From positions 620,001 through 684,000 of the forward strand of contig ML769388.1 in the NCBI GenBank assembly GCA_009733575.1: DNA of 64,000 nt, written 5' to 3'. The notes under the pieces were generated by a model. The model ran no database searches, had not been told where the DNA came from, and worked only from the letters and a program-made list of their open reading frames with translations. The translations under genes were made by a program, and so were the position numbers. Below are positions 36,701 through 49,943 of this stretch, piece by piece (the first letter of the stretch is position 1; each line of letters starts with the position of its first letter). This DNA comes from Gymnopus androsaceus JB14. Lineage: Eukaryota > Basidiomycota > Agaricomycetes > Agaricales > Omphalotaceae.

Positions 36701-39700
36701 AAGTTCAGACGATACAGCAGGGTCTCGCGACGTTGGTCAAGAACCCTAATACTGAAATTGAGCTGGTCGGGAAGAATTTGAAACTTAACCAGAACATTGG
36801 TAAGGTTATATTTTCGCCTACAAATGACACTATCTAAATACCTTTTGCAGGTATCTTCATCACCACTAACCCTACATACGCTGGACGTTCTCAATTGCCT
36901 CCCAACTTGACCAAGCTGTTCAGACCGTGAGCAGGATTTCTTCGTTGATTGTCGTATTTTAATCATGTCTTATTAGAATGGCGATGACTCGTCCCGATCG
37001 AGAGCTGATCGCCCAAGTCATGTTGTTCTCGCAGGGTTTCCGTACCGCAGAGTCTTTGGCTTCCAAGATTGTTCCGTTCTTCAACCTTTGTGATGAGCAA
37101 CTCTCCCCTCAGCCTCATTACGACTTTGGTCTTCGAGCACTCAAAGCCGTCCTTGCTAGTGCCGGTATACTCAAACGTGAACGCTTGCTGAGTGCTCGAG
37201 AGGAGGCTGATGCGGATGCGGCTGTCGGTCTCTCTGACGCAATCTCAGAGCAGATCATCTTGATCCAGAGTGTGACGGAGACCATAGTCCCGAAACTTGT
37301 TGCAGACGATGTGCCACTGTTAACAAAGTAAGTTTGCTCTTTGCTGGTTCGCCATCTACTCGAACTGATTGTGTTTTAGTCTTTTGGCCGATGTGTTCCC
37401 TGGCGTGGATTATTTACCTGTTGATTTAGATCGTCTCCGAGAAGAGATTTACAAAGTGTGCAAGGCGCGTAAACTGGTGACTGGTGAACGCTGGATCTCC
37501 AAGATCCTCCAGTTGTATCAGATCCAGAAGATTCAACATGGGCTGATGATGGTCGGGCCTTCGGGAACTGGTAAAACGAATGCTTGGCGAGTGTTGCTAG
37601 CTGCCTTGGAACGTTTCGATGGTGTTGAAGGTGTCGAGTATGTTATCGATCCCAAGGCCATGCACAAGGATGCTTTATATGGTACTCTGGATTCCACCAC
37701 CAGAGAGTGGAACGATGGACTTTTTACGCATATCCTCCGAAGAATTGTCGACGATGCTCGTGGAGAAAGTGGGAAACGTCATTGGATTATCTTTGATGGA
37801 GATGTTGATCCCGAATGGGTCGAAAATTTGAACAGGTATGTCTACCCATATTCTATGAGTGGATCCTAGTTTTGACTCTGCTTCGATTAGTGTCCTTGAC
37901 GATAACAAACTCTCACCTTGCCCAATGGTGAACGTCTTAACCTTCCGCCCAACGTCCGTATCATGTTTGAGGTCGAACACTTGAAGTACGCAACGCTTGC
38001 CACTGTCAGTCGATGTGGTATGATTTGGTTTAGCGATGATGTCGTCGAGCCTTCGATGGTGTATCAAAACTATCTAAGCACCTTATCATCTGTACCTCTT
38101 GACTCGGACGACGAAGACGCTGGTGATGCACTTGCCCGCCGAAATAACGAAACTTTACCCTCCGATGCTGCTGCAGTCTGCTGCTCTCGAGACCCAGAAA
38201 CAGGTGGCCTCGATCTTGGAGCGGTACTTTGCTGATGGCGATCTGGTCGCCTCAGCCCTTACTTTCGCAGAATCCATAGAACATATCATGGACTTTACCA
38301 CTACCCGCGCTCTGAACACGCTGTTCTCCCTCGTCAACAAGACCGTGCGGAATGTTATCGAATACAACTTTCAGCACTCAGACTTTCCTCTACCTCCTGA
38401 ACGCGTCGAGCAGATACGTTACCAAGCGGTTGCTCGTTAGTATTGTTTGGGCGTTCTCCGGGGATGCAAAGTTGGACTTGCGTGCAGAGATGGGAGACTT
38501 TTTACGCAACCAGACCGGGATAGACTTGCCCCCCTTCTTCCAGGTAGCTCACTGATCGACTATGACGTCCAGGTGTCTAGTGGTGAATGGGTGGCCTGGC
38601 AGGGACGAGTGCCTACTATCGAGATTGAAGCGCATGCAGTTACTGCTGCTGATGTCGTTGTTCCTACCATGGATACTGTACGCCATGAAGAGGTTCTTTA
38701 CTCGTGGCTCTCTGAGCACAAGCCTCTCATGCTTTGTGGGCCTCCAGGTTCCGGCAAAACTATGACTTTGTTCAGCGCCCTCCGGAAACTGCCAGATATG
38801 GAAGTTGTTGGCCTGAACTTCTCCAGCGCTACTACGCCAGAATTGATCTTGAAGACTTTCGAGCAGTACTGCGAGTATCGCAAAACACCGAATGGAGTAA
38901 TTCTAGCTCCCATCCAGATCGGAAGATGGCTCGTCGTCTTCTGTGATGAGATTAATCTTCCTGCAGCGGACAAGTATGGGACTCAGCGGGTCATTTCATT
39001 CATTCGCCAACTCGTTGAATCTGGTGGATATTGGCGCGCTAGCGACATGGCCTGGGTCAAACTGGAGCGTATCCAATTTGTAGGAGCTTGTAATCCTCCC
39101 ACTGACCCTGGTCGTGTTCCACTCAGTCATCGTTTCCTGCGACACGCACCTTTGGTTATGGTTGACTATCCAGGCGAGGTCTCCTTGAAGCAGATTTATG
39201 GTACATATAACCGTGCCGCTCTCAAGGTTGTTCCAAACCTACGCACTTACGCCGAACCCCTTACGGATGCTATGGTCTCATTTTACCTTGCATCGCAGAA
39301 GCGTTTCACCACCGATGCCCAAGCACACTATGTCTACAGTCCTCGTGAGCTGACTCGATGGGTCCGAGGAATTTACGAAGCCATTCGTCCCTTGGAAATC
39401 TTATCGGTGGAAGGCCTTGTGCGAGTATGGGCTCATGAAGCTTTGCGGCTTTTCCAGGATCGATTGGTGTCTGAGGAGGAACGGACATGGACCGATGAGA
39501 ACATAGACATGGTCTCGTTAGAGCATTTCCCTACCATTAACAAGGACGAGGCTCTCCACCGACCTATCTTATTCTCAAATTGGACATCCAAAGATTATAT
39601 TCCCGTAGACCGAGAAACTTTGCGCGAGTACACTAAAGCTCGTCTCAGGGTGTTCTACGAGGAAGAGTTGGACGTCCCTCTTGTCCTCTTCAATGACGTT

Positions 39701-42700
39701 TTGGACCATGTTCTACGTATAGATAGGGTCTTCCGACAGATTCAGGGACATTTGCTGCTCATTGGAGTTAGCGGAAGTGGAAAGGTAAATCATAATGCTT
39801 TCCTCAGCTCAGTTCAGTTCGGTACTCATATTACCTTTTAGACAACTCTTTCTCGTTTCGTTGCTTGGATGAATGGGCTAAGCATCTTCCAAATCAAAGT
39901 TTCGAACAAATACACTGGCGACGATTTCGATGAGGATTTGCGAACCGTTCTACGTCGAGCGGGTTGCAAAGGCGAAAAGGTTTGCTTTATCATGGACGAA
40001 TCCAACGTTCTTGACTCGGGTTTCTTGGAACGCATGAACACGCTGTTAGCCAACGCTGAAGTCCCGGGTCTGTTCGAAGGCGATGAGCATGCTGCTCTCA
40101 TGACAGCCTGTAAAGAGGGCTCCCAGCGTGATGGGCTTATGCTTGACTCCCCCGAGGAACTATATAGGTGGTTCACGCAACAAGTTGCTCGTAATCTCCA
40201 TGTTGTCTTCACCATGAACCCACCGGCGAATGGGCTGGCAACGAGGGCTGCGACTTCGCCCGCTTTGTTCAATCGTTGCGTTCTCGATTGGTTCGGTGAT
40301 TGGTCTGACCAAGCTTTCTACCAAGTTGGAATGGAGTTTACGCAATCCCTTGATTTGGATGTATCCTCATACAGTCCCCCAGCACTCTTCCCTGTTGCTT
40401 ATAGGGACCTATCTATGCCTCCAGTCCACCGAACGGCTGTCGTGAATGCACTTGTCTATGTTCATTCCTCACTTCATCAAATCAATCAGCGTCTTAGCCG
40501 AAGACAAGGACGGTATAATTATGTGACGCCCCGTCATTACCTGGATTTGTATGTTTCTCTTTCTCATCTGTTGCTACTGCATTCTTATTTGCTATTCACT
40601 CAGCATCAACCACTATGTCAGACTCTACGCTGAGAAGCGCGATGAGCTGGAGGAACAGCAACGTCACTTGCATGTCGGTCTTGACAAGCTTCGAGATACT
40701 GTTACCCAGGTTGAAGAGCTTCGAAAAAGCCTTGCGATCAAGCGGTCTCAGCTGGAAGCGAAAGACGCTGAAGCCAATGAAAAGCTCAAGCGCATGGTCA
40801 CTGACCAACAGGAGGCCGAACAGAAGAAAGCGGCCTCCATAGAAATTCAGGCTGCTTTAGTCGAGCAGGACAAACATATCGAACAGCGTAAAGCTATCGC
40901 TACTGGTGAGCTTGCCGAAGCTGAACCCGCAGTTCTCGAAGCGCAGGCTGCTGTCGGTAATATCAAACGACAGCATCTGCAAGAAGTTCGTGCCATGGCG
41001 AACCCGCCAGAGGCCGTCAAATTAGCGATGGAATCAGTGTGTACGATCTTGGGTCACAAGATAGATAGCTGGCGTACGGTCCAGGGTATCATTCGTCGGG
41101 ATGACTTTATCCAGCGCATCGTGAATTTCGACACCACCACCCAAATGACGAAACCCCTTCGTGATCTCATGAAGAAGGATTTCCTCAGCCGCCCTTCCTA
41201 CAACTTCGAGACTGTGAACCGTGCCAGTAGAGCTTGTGGGCCATTGGTCAAATGGGCTCTCGCCCAAGTCAAATTCTCTGAGATCCTGGACCGAGTCGAG
41301 CCTTTGCGTAACGAGGTCCAGTCGCTTGAAAATCAGGCAGAGACCACGAAGAAACAGGCCAGTGCTATCATTAATATGATATCGGAGTTGGAGGCCAAGA
41401 TCGAGAGATACAAGGAAGAATACGCTCTCCTTATCAGTGAGACGCAAGCCATCAAGTCCGAGATGGAGCGCGTTCAGAGCAAAGTCGATCGCAGTATGAA
41501 GTTGCTCGAAAGTCTTTCTTCGGAGAGGGGCCGTTGGGAATCTGGAAGTCGTACATTCGACGATGAGATGTCTACCATTGTTGGAGACGTGCTTCTCTCT
41601 GCTGCCTTCTTGGCCTATGGAGGATTTTTCGATCAGCACTATCGCGAAATGATGTGGCACGAATGGTCTAATCACCTTTCCGAAGCCAACATCAAGTTCA
41701 AACCAGAGCTTTCGCTGACCGAGTATCTCTCAACGGCAGATGATCGCTTGAGTTGGCAATCGAAATCCCTACCGTCCGACAATCTCACTACCGAGAATGC
41801 TATCATGCTCAAACGATTCAACCGTTACCCGTTAATTATCGACCCTACAGGCCAGGCGACCACCTTCCTGATGAACGAGTACAAGGATCGGAAGATCACT
41901 GTCACTAGCTTCTTGGACGAGGCTTTCCTGAAAGTTTTGGAGAGTGCTCTTCGTTTCGGAAACCCTCTCCTCATTCAGGATGTAGAACGCCTTGATCCTA
42001 TCCTCAATGCCGTACTGAACAAGGAAATCCGTCGAACCGGAGGACGTGTGTTGATCCGTTTAGGCAGCCAAGATATCGACTTTTCCCCTTCGTTCACGAT
42101 GTTCCTTTCCACTCGGGATCCGTCAGTGGAGTTCTCTCCCGATATATGCAGTCGAGTAACCTTCGTCAACTTTACGATGACTCGCAGCAGTCTCCAAAGT
42201 CAGTCTTTGGATCAGGTGCTGAAAGTGGAACGACCCGACACTGAACGCAAACGCACTGATCTGATGAAGATTCAAGGTGAATTCCGGTTACGACTTCGTA
42301 CCCTGGAGAAGCTCTTGCTCCAGGCTCTAAACGAGTCTTCCGGAAACATTTTAGACGATGATAAGGTCATCGATACCCTTGAAACTCTCAAACGAGAGGC
42401 TGCAGAGATCACTTCCAAAGTCGAAGAGACGGATGTAGTGATGAAAGAGGTTGAACAGGTGACTGCAGAATATCTGCCTCTGGCCCAAGCGTGCAGCGCC
42501 GTCTTCTTCGTTCTGGAGCAGATGAATTTAGTCAACCATTTCTATCAATTCTCCCTCCAATTCTTCCTAGACATCTTCGACTATATTCTGCATCATAATC
42601 CCAACTTGAAGAACATTTCAGACTACAACCAACGCCGAGATATTCTTCTCAGTGATCTCTTCCTAGTGGTCTATAAACGGACTTCTCGTGCGCTACTGTA

Positions 42701-45208
42701 TCGTGATCGAGTCATGCTGGCCGTTCTTCTAGCTCAGGTTAAGCTGCGCGGAGTAGAGGAAATCTCCGACGAACTGGAATTCTTGCTTGAAAGCGGCGAC
42801 AATGTCGTAGCTGCAGCGTCCAGCAATCAGAGCAACTCGTTCCTTACTGTGGAACAGGGTCAGCGTCTGGACAGTTTCGCAAAGAATTCAATCTTTAAAC
42901 CAGTCGTAACGCATCTTAACGAGCATGAAGATGAATGGAGAACGTTCCTGGAATCTAACACACCCGAGCTGTCTGTACCCGCTCCTTGGGAAGTCAGTAC
43001 TCGTAAGTCCTGTAGTTATTTTACAACTCTTCCTTTCAGCTAACTTGGATTCCAGCTGCGGTGGAAGCACTTCGTGCGATGTTAATCATTAAATGCTTGC
43101 GCCCTGACCGCTTGTTACAGGCCACTGCTCGATTCGTGCACGTTGTGTTCAGCACTGACATGTCAGCGCAGTCTGCGTATGAACTAGGTGCTATGGTCTC
43201 CGATGAAGTTCCCGCTGCAACGCCTCTGGCGTTGATTTCAGTCACTGGCTATGATGCGAGTTATCGGGTTGAGAACCTGATAAAGAATACGGGTGCACGC
43301 TCGTCTTCTGTGGCCATGGGCTCTCAAGAAGGTTTCTCACTTGCAGACCAGGCTATCGCTGGTGCTGCTCGTCAAGGTACTTGGGTACTGCTCAAGAATG
43401 TGCATCTCGCCCCCGAATGGCTTGGTCAGCTCGAAAAGAAATTGCAGACATTAAATCCTCACCGAAACTTCCGTTTGTTCCTCACGATGGAAGCTAACCC
43501 ATCCATTCCCGTCAACATTCTTCGCCAGTCCCGCCTGCTTATGAACGAGCCTCCACCTGGAATCAAAGCAAATCTCCTCGATTCTCTTCGGAGTATCACG
43601 CCCTCTCGTTTATCACAAGGACCCGCGGAGAAGGCTCGGTTGTATTTCCTGCTCGCCTGGTTCCACGCAGTGGCTCAGGAACGTCTGCGCTATGTACCCT
43701 TGGGATGGAGCAAGGTTTACGATTTCAACGATTCAGATATGTCCTCTGCTATGGACACCATCGATGCTTGGCTTGGATCGATGTCCAAGGGCCGAGCAAA
43801 CATTGACCCCGCTACCATCCCTTGGGATGCGCTTCGTACGCTAGTCAAACAGTCGGTATATGGAGGAAGAGTCGACAGCGATTTCGACCAACGGATTCTG
43901 GATGCCTTCGTGGATGCTCTTTTCACCCCAATGGCATATCATGTGGACTTTGACTTGGTACCCAGTGTAACTGGCCAGAAGATGCTCGGTGTACCAGACG
44001 GCACAAAGGTTGAGCAATTCTTATCTTGGGTGCAACAATTACCAGATCGCGAGCCTCCTTCGTGGCTTAGCCTTCCGCCGACAGCTGAACGGGTGATAGC
44101 AATCGCTCAGGGTGAGTTTTCTTTTTTTTAAAAAGGTAAATAGCATAAAACTCATATTTTGTAGGTGATGAACTTCTTGGTAAATTGCGCAAGATGAGGA
44201 TGCAAGCTGATGATGACGATGAAACAACAACTACCACGACTTCCAAGTCGCAGACTTCACAACCTGCATGGATGAGACAACTGCTTGATCGTTGTAGGGA
44301 ATGGCTTGCACTGCTACCAGAGGTATGTTGTCCATTTTGGTGCGAAAACATGTTCCTTATGTCTTTTATAGAAATTCAACACTCTTCCTGCACAATCCGG
44401 CGAGAATCAAGATCCTCTGTATCGACTCTTCTCTCGAGAGGGTGCTATTGGTCGTCGCCTTTTGGGTCAAGTGCGAAGAGATCTCAGCGATGTCGTCAAG
44501 GTCTGCCAAGGAGAGCTCAAACAAACAAACCACCTTCGCAGTCTCATGAGCTCCTTGACGAAAGGTATTTCTTTTAGCACGATTTCGAAGTTACTTTAAT
44601 TAACTTGTACTATAGGAACTATCCCTAATCACTGGCGTGTTTACAAAGTTCCGAAAAACATGGCCGTTTCAGGCTGGATAGCCAATCTTGCTAAACGCCT
44701 AGTTCAGCTTGACAGTATTGCGGGTGTGGAGAATCTCAATGATGTGGAAGTTTGGCTGGGTGGTCTCTTCTTCCCTGAAGCATACATTACTGCTACGAGA
44801 CAGGCTGTGGCTCATCGCAAGAAATGGAGCTTGGAGACGCTAAACTTGGCGCTTGACATTGAACGGGTCAATGATCCTGGAGCGTTCATTCTCGATGGTA
44901 CGTCACACGTTTTCACTTGTTTCTGTTTTCTACGTGGTGTTCATTTATCGATTGTAGGTTTGGCTCTCGAGGGTGCATCTTGGGCGACGGACAAGTTGGT
45001 GCTCAATAATGGCGAGGTGGTTAGGCTCAATCCGTCCCAGATCCGTTGGGTACAGTCCGACGACGCCACCCGCCAGAACTTGGTCAACCTCCCTGTCTAT
45101 CTCAACAACGATCGTAGCGATGTGCTGTTCACAGTTGATCTACCTTTCGACGCTAGCGCGGGAACGCTCGTCGCCACTAGGGCTGTGTGCCTCACTGCAG
45201 CAGGCTAG
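33790..45208 (+). CDS. dhc2: Cytoplasmic dynein heavy chain, motor half (linker to C-terminus)
   Basis: Minus-end microtubule motor for nuclear and vesicle transport. The ATG at 33790 (ATGGAG, intron 33796-33849) leads straight into the pre-linker region ([20 protein letters not shown]) and linker ([34 protein letters not shown]). Roughly 1,100 residues of tail present in one-piece dyneins are missing. P-loops: AAA1 GPAGTGKTE (across an intron near 36.46-36.52 kb), AAA2 GPSGTGKTN (37555-37581), AAA3 GPPGSGKTM (about 38738-38764), AAA4 GVSGSGKTT (across intron 39785-39841). The stalk coiled coil and microtubule-binding domain span about 40.62-41.53 kb, followed by AAA5, AAA6 and the C-terminal domain. 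About 3,500 residues. An unusual GTTCCA donor near 35195 gives [14 protein letters not shown]. Apparent one-base slips occur near 35487, 35668, 37910, 38130-38160, 38414 and 38529-38534. The missing tail should be a separate gene (dhc1). Confidence 0.92.
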
Positions 45209-45332
45209 TCGGTTTTGTTTTGTCATTTGCTTTCGATTACGGATTTGGATTATACCCTGCTAAGTACGAACTACTTTCGCTTTAGTACACTAATGATACT
45301 GTAATACAAATTTATATGAAGGAATCTTGATA

Positions 45333-46500
45333 CTAATGTTCTGTCACTTCGCTGCCTCCGGCAACAGTGAGTACTTTCCAATCGACCTCGATTCCCTGAG
45401 TTTTAAATATGCGGCGTGCATCTTCTGCGATCCCTTCAAAATTCCCGGTGGCGAGAGCGAGTATTGTAGGGCCTGCACCAGAAAGACATATACCTAACAG
45501 ACCGGGATGGGTTGCAGGTGTGATAGAAGACGTGTCACTTCCGGTAATCCGGGAATCTATGAGATATATCAGAGATGAAGCTGTAGATATAGTTAGGAGG
45601 ATCTTACAAGTGTTTTTCGGTAGGGTTGGTGAATGCGATCTTTCATCGCTTCATATATCAAGTCCGGATCTGGTGGGTTTTGAGCAAGCGCGGTAGTCAA
45701 AACAGCTAATCGTTGCAAATTAAAGACCTGTAGCAGGATGGTTTAGTTCAGTGATGGTGGATGTACACATGTCGAAAACTTACTAGATCTTTTCGTGAGT
45801 ATTGTAGAGGTAAAACTTCTCTGGCCTTGGCCGTACTGAGTTCAAATCGTGGTATGATAGCTATCGCTCTGATAGGCTCCGACCATCCAAAACGAACATA
45901 ATGACCAATGCCGCTAGGAGGGGGAGGAGGATTCAAACCCCAGTCCTCGCCAGCATCTTCAGGATATTCTGGTAGAACCTCGCTGAGAGGAACACTGGCA
46001 GCGGCCGTATCAGCTTCGTCCAGTTCCCGTAGATAAGACCCGACGAAACCACCTATCAGAGCGGCTGTAACGTTGTCTGGATGTCTTTCGACCATTAGAG
46101 CAAAATCAAGCAATCGCTCATTGGGGAGTTTGAGTTGCCCCAATTCGTTTCCCAAAAGGACCCCAGCGATTACTGCAGCTCCCGATGATCCCAACCCTCG
46201 ACCGAATGGGATTTCATTGTGCGCGTGAATCTTAAGTTCCGACGGAAAAGAGCGGATGCCATTGCAACGCAAAACATAGAGCGCGACTCGCGTTGTAAGA
46301 TTTTTGTAGGCATCCAATGGTACCTCATCAGCTCCCTCTCCTGAATAAGTGATTGCAGGGGTGATGTAGGCTTGTTCGGAGGCAGCGGGGACGGTTGCTG
46401 TAAGGGTAAGATGGAGAGAGAGGGATAGTCCTACAACATCGAAGCCGGGTCCGATATTGGCTGAAGTAGCAGGGACTTTTATGGTGAAATTCCGACTCAT
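45333..46500 (-). CDS. THR1: Homoserine kinase
   Basis: GHMP-family kinase converting L-homoserine and ATP to O-phosphohomoserine in threonine synthesis. The start ATG 46500-46498 gives MSRNFTIKVPATSANIGPGF, the family N-terminus. The ATP-loop motif is PFGRGLGSSGAAV, followed by RHPDNVTAALIGGFVGSYLR, and the C-terminal GHMP motif is LGICLSGAGPTILALATGNF. It ends VAGGSEVTEH. Two introns: after SRKDL (GTAAGT...CTACAG) and after PYRKTL (GTAAGA...CATAG). A one-base slip is apparent near 45530-45543, between IPGLPEVT and SSITPATHPGLLG. Divergent from UBP8 with a 155-bp spacer. Confidence 0.92.
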
Positions 46501-46655
46501 GATGTTTGAAAAGAAATGCAACTTGCAAGTCAAAATTCGAGTCAGCGGGGCGGATGAAACGTGCCGAGCGAGGCTTCTTAATTTGGAAATTTATCATCTC
46601 GATCAAAATTGATTCCGCTCAAGGAATTTAGACGCCCGTGGTTCATTACTCTCCG

Positions 46656-48737
46656 ATGTCTTCATATAGCTCTGACGATCCTGAACCTTGCTCGCATCTT
46701 AGTACCGATTTCACAGGCTCTGTCGAAGAAAAATACCGAAAAGTTGTTTCCTGGTACGTCTCGCGTCATTCAGATGGTAAAAGTCACGCGAAACGGAGAA
46801 AGGTAAGACGATTCAAGAACTCGGAGTAACCTTTCCCCTTGCTTAACAAAAGTCAAGATTGCAGCACCTACCTGCGGCACATGCGACATTGCCCTAGCTC
46901 GTCCTTTTGTGTGCCTGCATTGTTCCTACTCTGGATGCTGGTCAGGTTCACATGTGGCCGACCATCTAAAGGATAACAGCCATCTGTTTTGTGAGTCCAG
47001 CTTTACCAAAGATAGCTGGGACTAACACCCTCGTAATTAGGTGCAGATGTTACATCTGGAGCAGTGTTCTGCTCGGTTTGTGATGATATAGTACGCAACC
47101 ACACCTTGGATCGGGTCTATTTGGAGTCCAATCTCAGAGCTGAAGAGAAACGAACCAGTATATAATTATCTTTTCCATTCAAGTGATACATCCCTGACTG
47201 AAACATCGACAGTATCAAAGGTACCTCGAGAACCATTCAAATTCTGGGAACCTTCGGCCGATACAGAGGAAGTGTCTGCTCTCGAAGCAACCGTGTCTAT
47301 TCCGTGTCAAAGTATTCCTTTTTTATCCTTCAATTACAATCTGTTGACAGCGCCCAGGTCGTAGGGGATTGCTCAACCTTGGTCAAACGTGTTACCTCAA
47401 CGTGATCCTTCAATGCTTCGTGCATAACCCCTTGCTAAGAAATCACTTCCTTGGGGACAAGCACAACCATAGACTATGCAAAATTCAGGATTGTGCTTGC
47501 TGCGAGATGGACAAGTTGTTTATGGAGGTTAGCGGAACATTCTTTATCGTTTCTCGAGTGCTGATAACGCCCTCGTAGATTTACTCTGACGATCCTACAC
47601 CGTATGGGCCGGTCTCTCTCCTTGCAACAACCTGGAGAAAATCCACAGAACTTGCAGGTTATGCGCAACACGACGCTCACGAGTTTTTTATCTCATCACT
47701 CAACCACATCCATAGCAATTGCAAAGGTTCAACTAAGCTATCGTGCAACTGTATCGTTCACTCTACTTTTGCAGGCCAGTATCAGAGCGACGTCAAATGC
47801 AAGCGGTGCGGTAACATAACAAGTACCCAGGATCCTATTCTCGATATCAGTCTAGAGCTAGCTCGTGATGACAAGGGCATTGTTAGTCTTGCAGCGTGTT
47901 TGCGAAAGTGGGTCTTTTTTTTTCTGTGCTGTTACAAGATATTCAGAGAGCCTGATTAGGTACACGCAACCTGAAGAACTCGGTTCAAAGGAATATACTT
48001 GCAGCAAATGCGCGAAAGGCTCTCATGTAGTTATCTCCTCCCCTGAGCGTAGATTCTTTTTTTAACACACATTTAGAGCGCTATAAAAAGTCTAAGCTTC
48101 CGTCAACTACCACCTGTGCTAAGCTTTCAATTCAAGGTACCATTTTTGCGTTACGAACGGGCAGTGAAGCTGACTACTTCCAGCGATTCGAGCATAAAGC
48201 TGACAAGTCCGCTTCAGCGAAGAAACTTGACTCTCCCGTGCGAATCCCTGCGTCTCTGGATATGCTACCTTTCACGACGATGGTCGACAAGGAAAATACT
48301 GGTCCACCCATCATGTACCAGTACGATCTTTTCGCCGTTATCAACCACGAAGGCCAAATGAACAACGGACATTATACCAATTTTGCTCGGTTTGACAGCG
48401 AAGTGGGTTTCCTTGATACTCTTCCGTATCCATTGAAGCTAAAGCATGTCTCCAGTGGTACCGCTTCGATGATGACAAGTACGTAGATCAGATTTTCGAG
48501 TAAAACTAAATAACGACCATCTTGAACAGGGTAACACATTCAAGTCTCGGTGCATGCTTGAAATCTTCGCCATATATGTGTTTCTACGTGAAGAAGCATC
48601 TTGAATACAAGCCCCACATTACACCGACATATATACGCACACGAGAGTCCGAGGCAGTGAGAGAAAGGGAACTCGAGCGGGAGAAAGAGGCTGCTCGGGT
48701 AAAGGAACTAGAGGACGCGTTGTTAGCGACAGTTTAA
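46656..48737 (+). CDS. UBP8: Ubiquitin-specific protease Ubp8 (SAGA deubiquitinase, USP22)
   Basis: Removes ubiquitin from histone H2B as part of the SAGA DUB module. The start ATG 46656 gives MSSYSSDDPEPC. The N-terminal ZnF-UBP domain reads CGTCDIALARPFVCLHC, HVADHLKDNSHLF and VFCSVCDDIV, and would contact Sgf11/Sus1. The USP domain has the Cys box GLLNLGQTCYLNVILQC (catalytic Cys codon at 47390-47392), a DAHEFFISSLNHIH block, and zinc ribbon pairs CKRCGN and CSKCAK. The His box is GQMNNGHYTNFARF (His codon 48370-48372), then WYRFDDDKVTH. A charged helix rich in Arg/Glu/Ala ends the protein. About seven introns; reading frames join cleanly at all those checked. Confidence 0.92.
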
Positions 48738-48822
48738 TTCGCGTCAGTTTGTCGTACTAGTGTATCCATTTGTATACCTAGTATTAATGTTGTACGGATT
48801 ATATAGCACAAGTAGCTTTTTA

Positions 48823-49943
48823 TTAGTCTTTCAATAGATATGAGTATTTTTCCCAAAAACTGTCTCGAATAATATCAGTGTGTAAAAGTTCCACCTTGGT
48901 CGCATTTTTGGCCTTCTTCTTCTTTGCTTTAAGCGTTTCATCCAGAGGCTCTGTGGATTTGACATTGGGTGTGGGTGTATTGGACGATTCGGGAGCAGGT
49001 TCTTCGGGTGTCTATGCATCTTTCATCAGAGATAGGTAAAGAAATTTTCGTTTTGCAAGTACCTCAACGCGAACGAGGATACTACCCTTCCGATATCGAG
49101 CATCTATCTTGTCGTAATTAATTTCGAACCGAGAGAAAAGAATCTCATGTTTCTCCTTTGAAACCGTTCCCTAGCAGACCGAGGACTTATCAGAATGAAA
49201 TGAAACAGAACCAAAGCAAGGGATACGTGCTTTAAGTGTCGCATGCGCCTCTGTCGTCGTCTGACCACCTTGTTGCACGAGAGCCCAGAACGCTGTATTG
49301 TAGAGATTGTTGATGTGTGCTTAAAGGACATTGGTTAACGGGGGAATAAACGGGCAAGGAAACTTGCGTACTATCTGCCTGTCTCCAGGCAAAATAATCT
49401 CGGACTTCTTGCTGGGACGGATAAAGAACAATGCGTCCATCAAAGGAGGGAGGATATCGCAGAGGGACATCAGGAAAGTATTTCGGCCAGTGGAACACGT
49501 AGGATGAAGTGAATAGAGAAGTCAGAGTCGAGACTATCTTTGACTGTCTTCGATTATACAACGCGGTGGATTTTCGGAGCAGAAAGCTACCTTGCGAGTT
49601 GGGAATGGAGCCAAAGATGAGAAATGGGAAAAGAAACGAAATGCGAATAACATACCTGTACTCGTCTGATTCTCCGAAAGCCAAGCTAATATCTTTGTAC
49701 TCTTGCATTAGAGTTATTGCTGCATGGTCCATAAGCTCGAGGGCGCGTAGATCGTTTGGCTTGACGAATCGATGCTCGTCAGAGAACCTATAGGAGAAAT
49801 TAACACATTTTTGGCCAATCTTGCATAGTTTCGTTATACCGATGAAAGGAATGACCATCGAGACGGAATACCATGAAAGTACTCGGTAAAAGGGCATCTG
49901 GTAGTTCGAATTTCTTCACGTAGGCGAATCTTGAACCTGCCAT
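48823..49943 (-). CDS. THG1: tRNA-His guanylyltransferase
   Basis: Adds the essential G-1 to the 5' end of tRNA-His by 3'-5' nucleotide addition. The start ATG 49943-49941 gives MAGSRFAYVKKFELPDALLP, then VFRLDGHSFHRFSDEHRF with metal-binding Asp, and SLAFGESDEYSFLLRKST (the second metal site). Further on are SSYVFHWPKYFPDVPLRYPP, FDGRIVLYPSQQEVRDYFAW and a C-terminal ILFSRFEINYDKIDARYRKG. A Lys-rich segment ends DSFWEKYSYLLKD. Several short introns. The junction ATLK/GTVSKEK (about 49211 to 49159) has no in-frame GT donor. Either a GC-AG intron beginning GCACGT is used, or one base is wrong. Confidence 0.9.

Noticed and set aside
35480..38540. Programmed ribosomal frameshifting in the dynein gene
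   Set aside because: Six slips of mixed sign, without a common slippery motif and with similar slips in unrelated genes, fit sequencing indels better.
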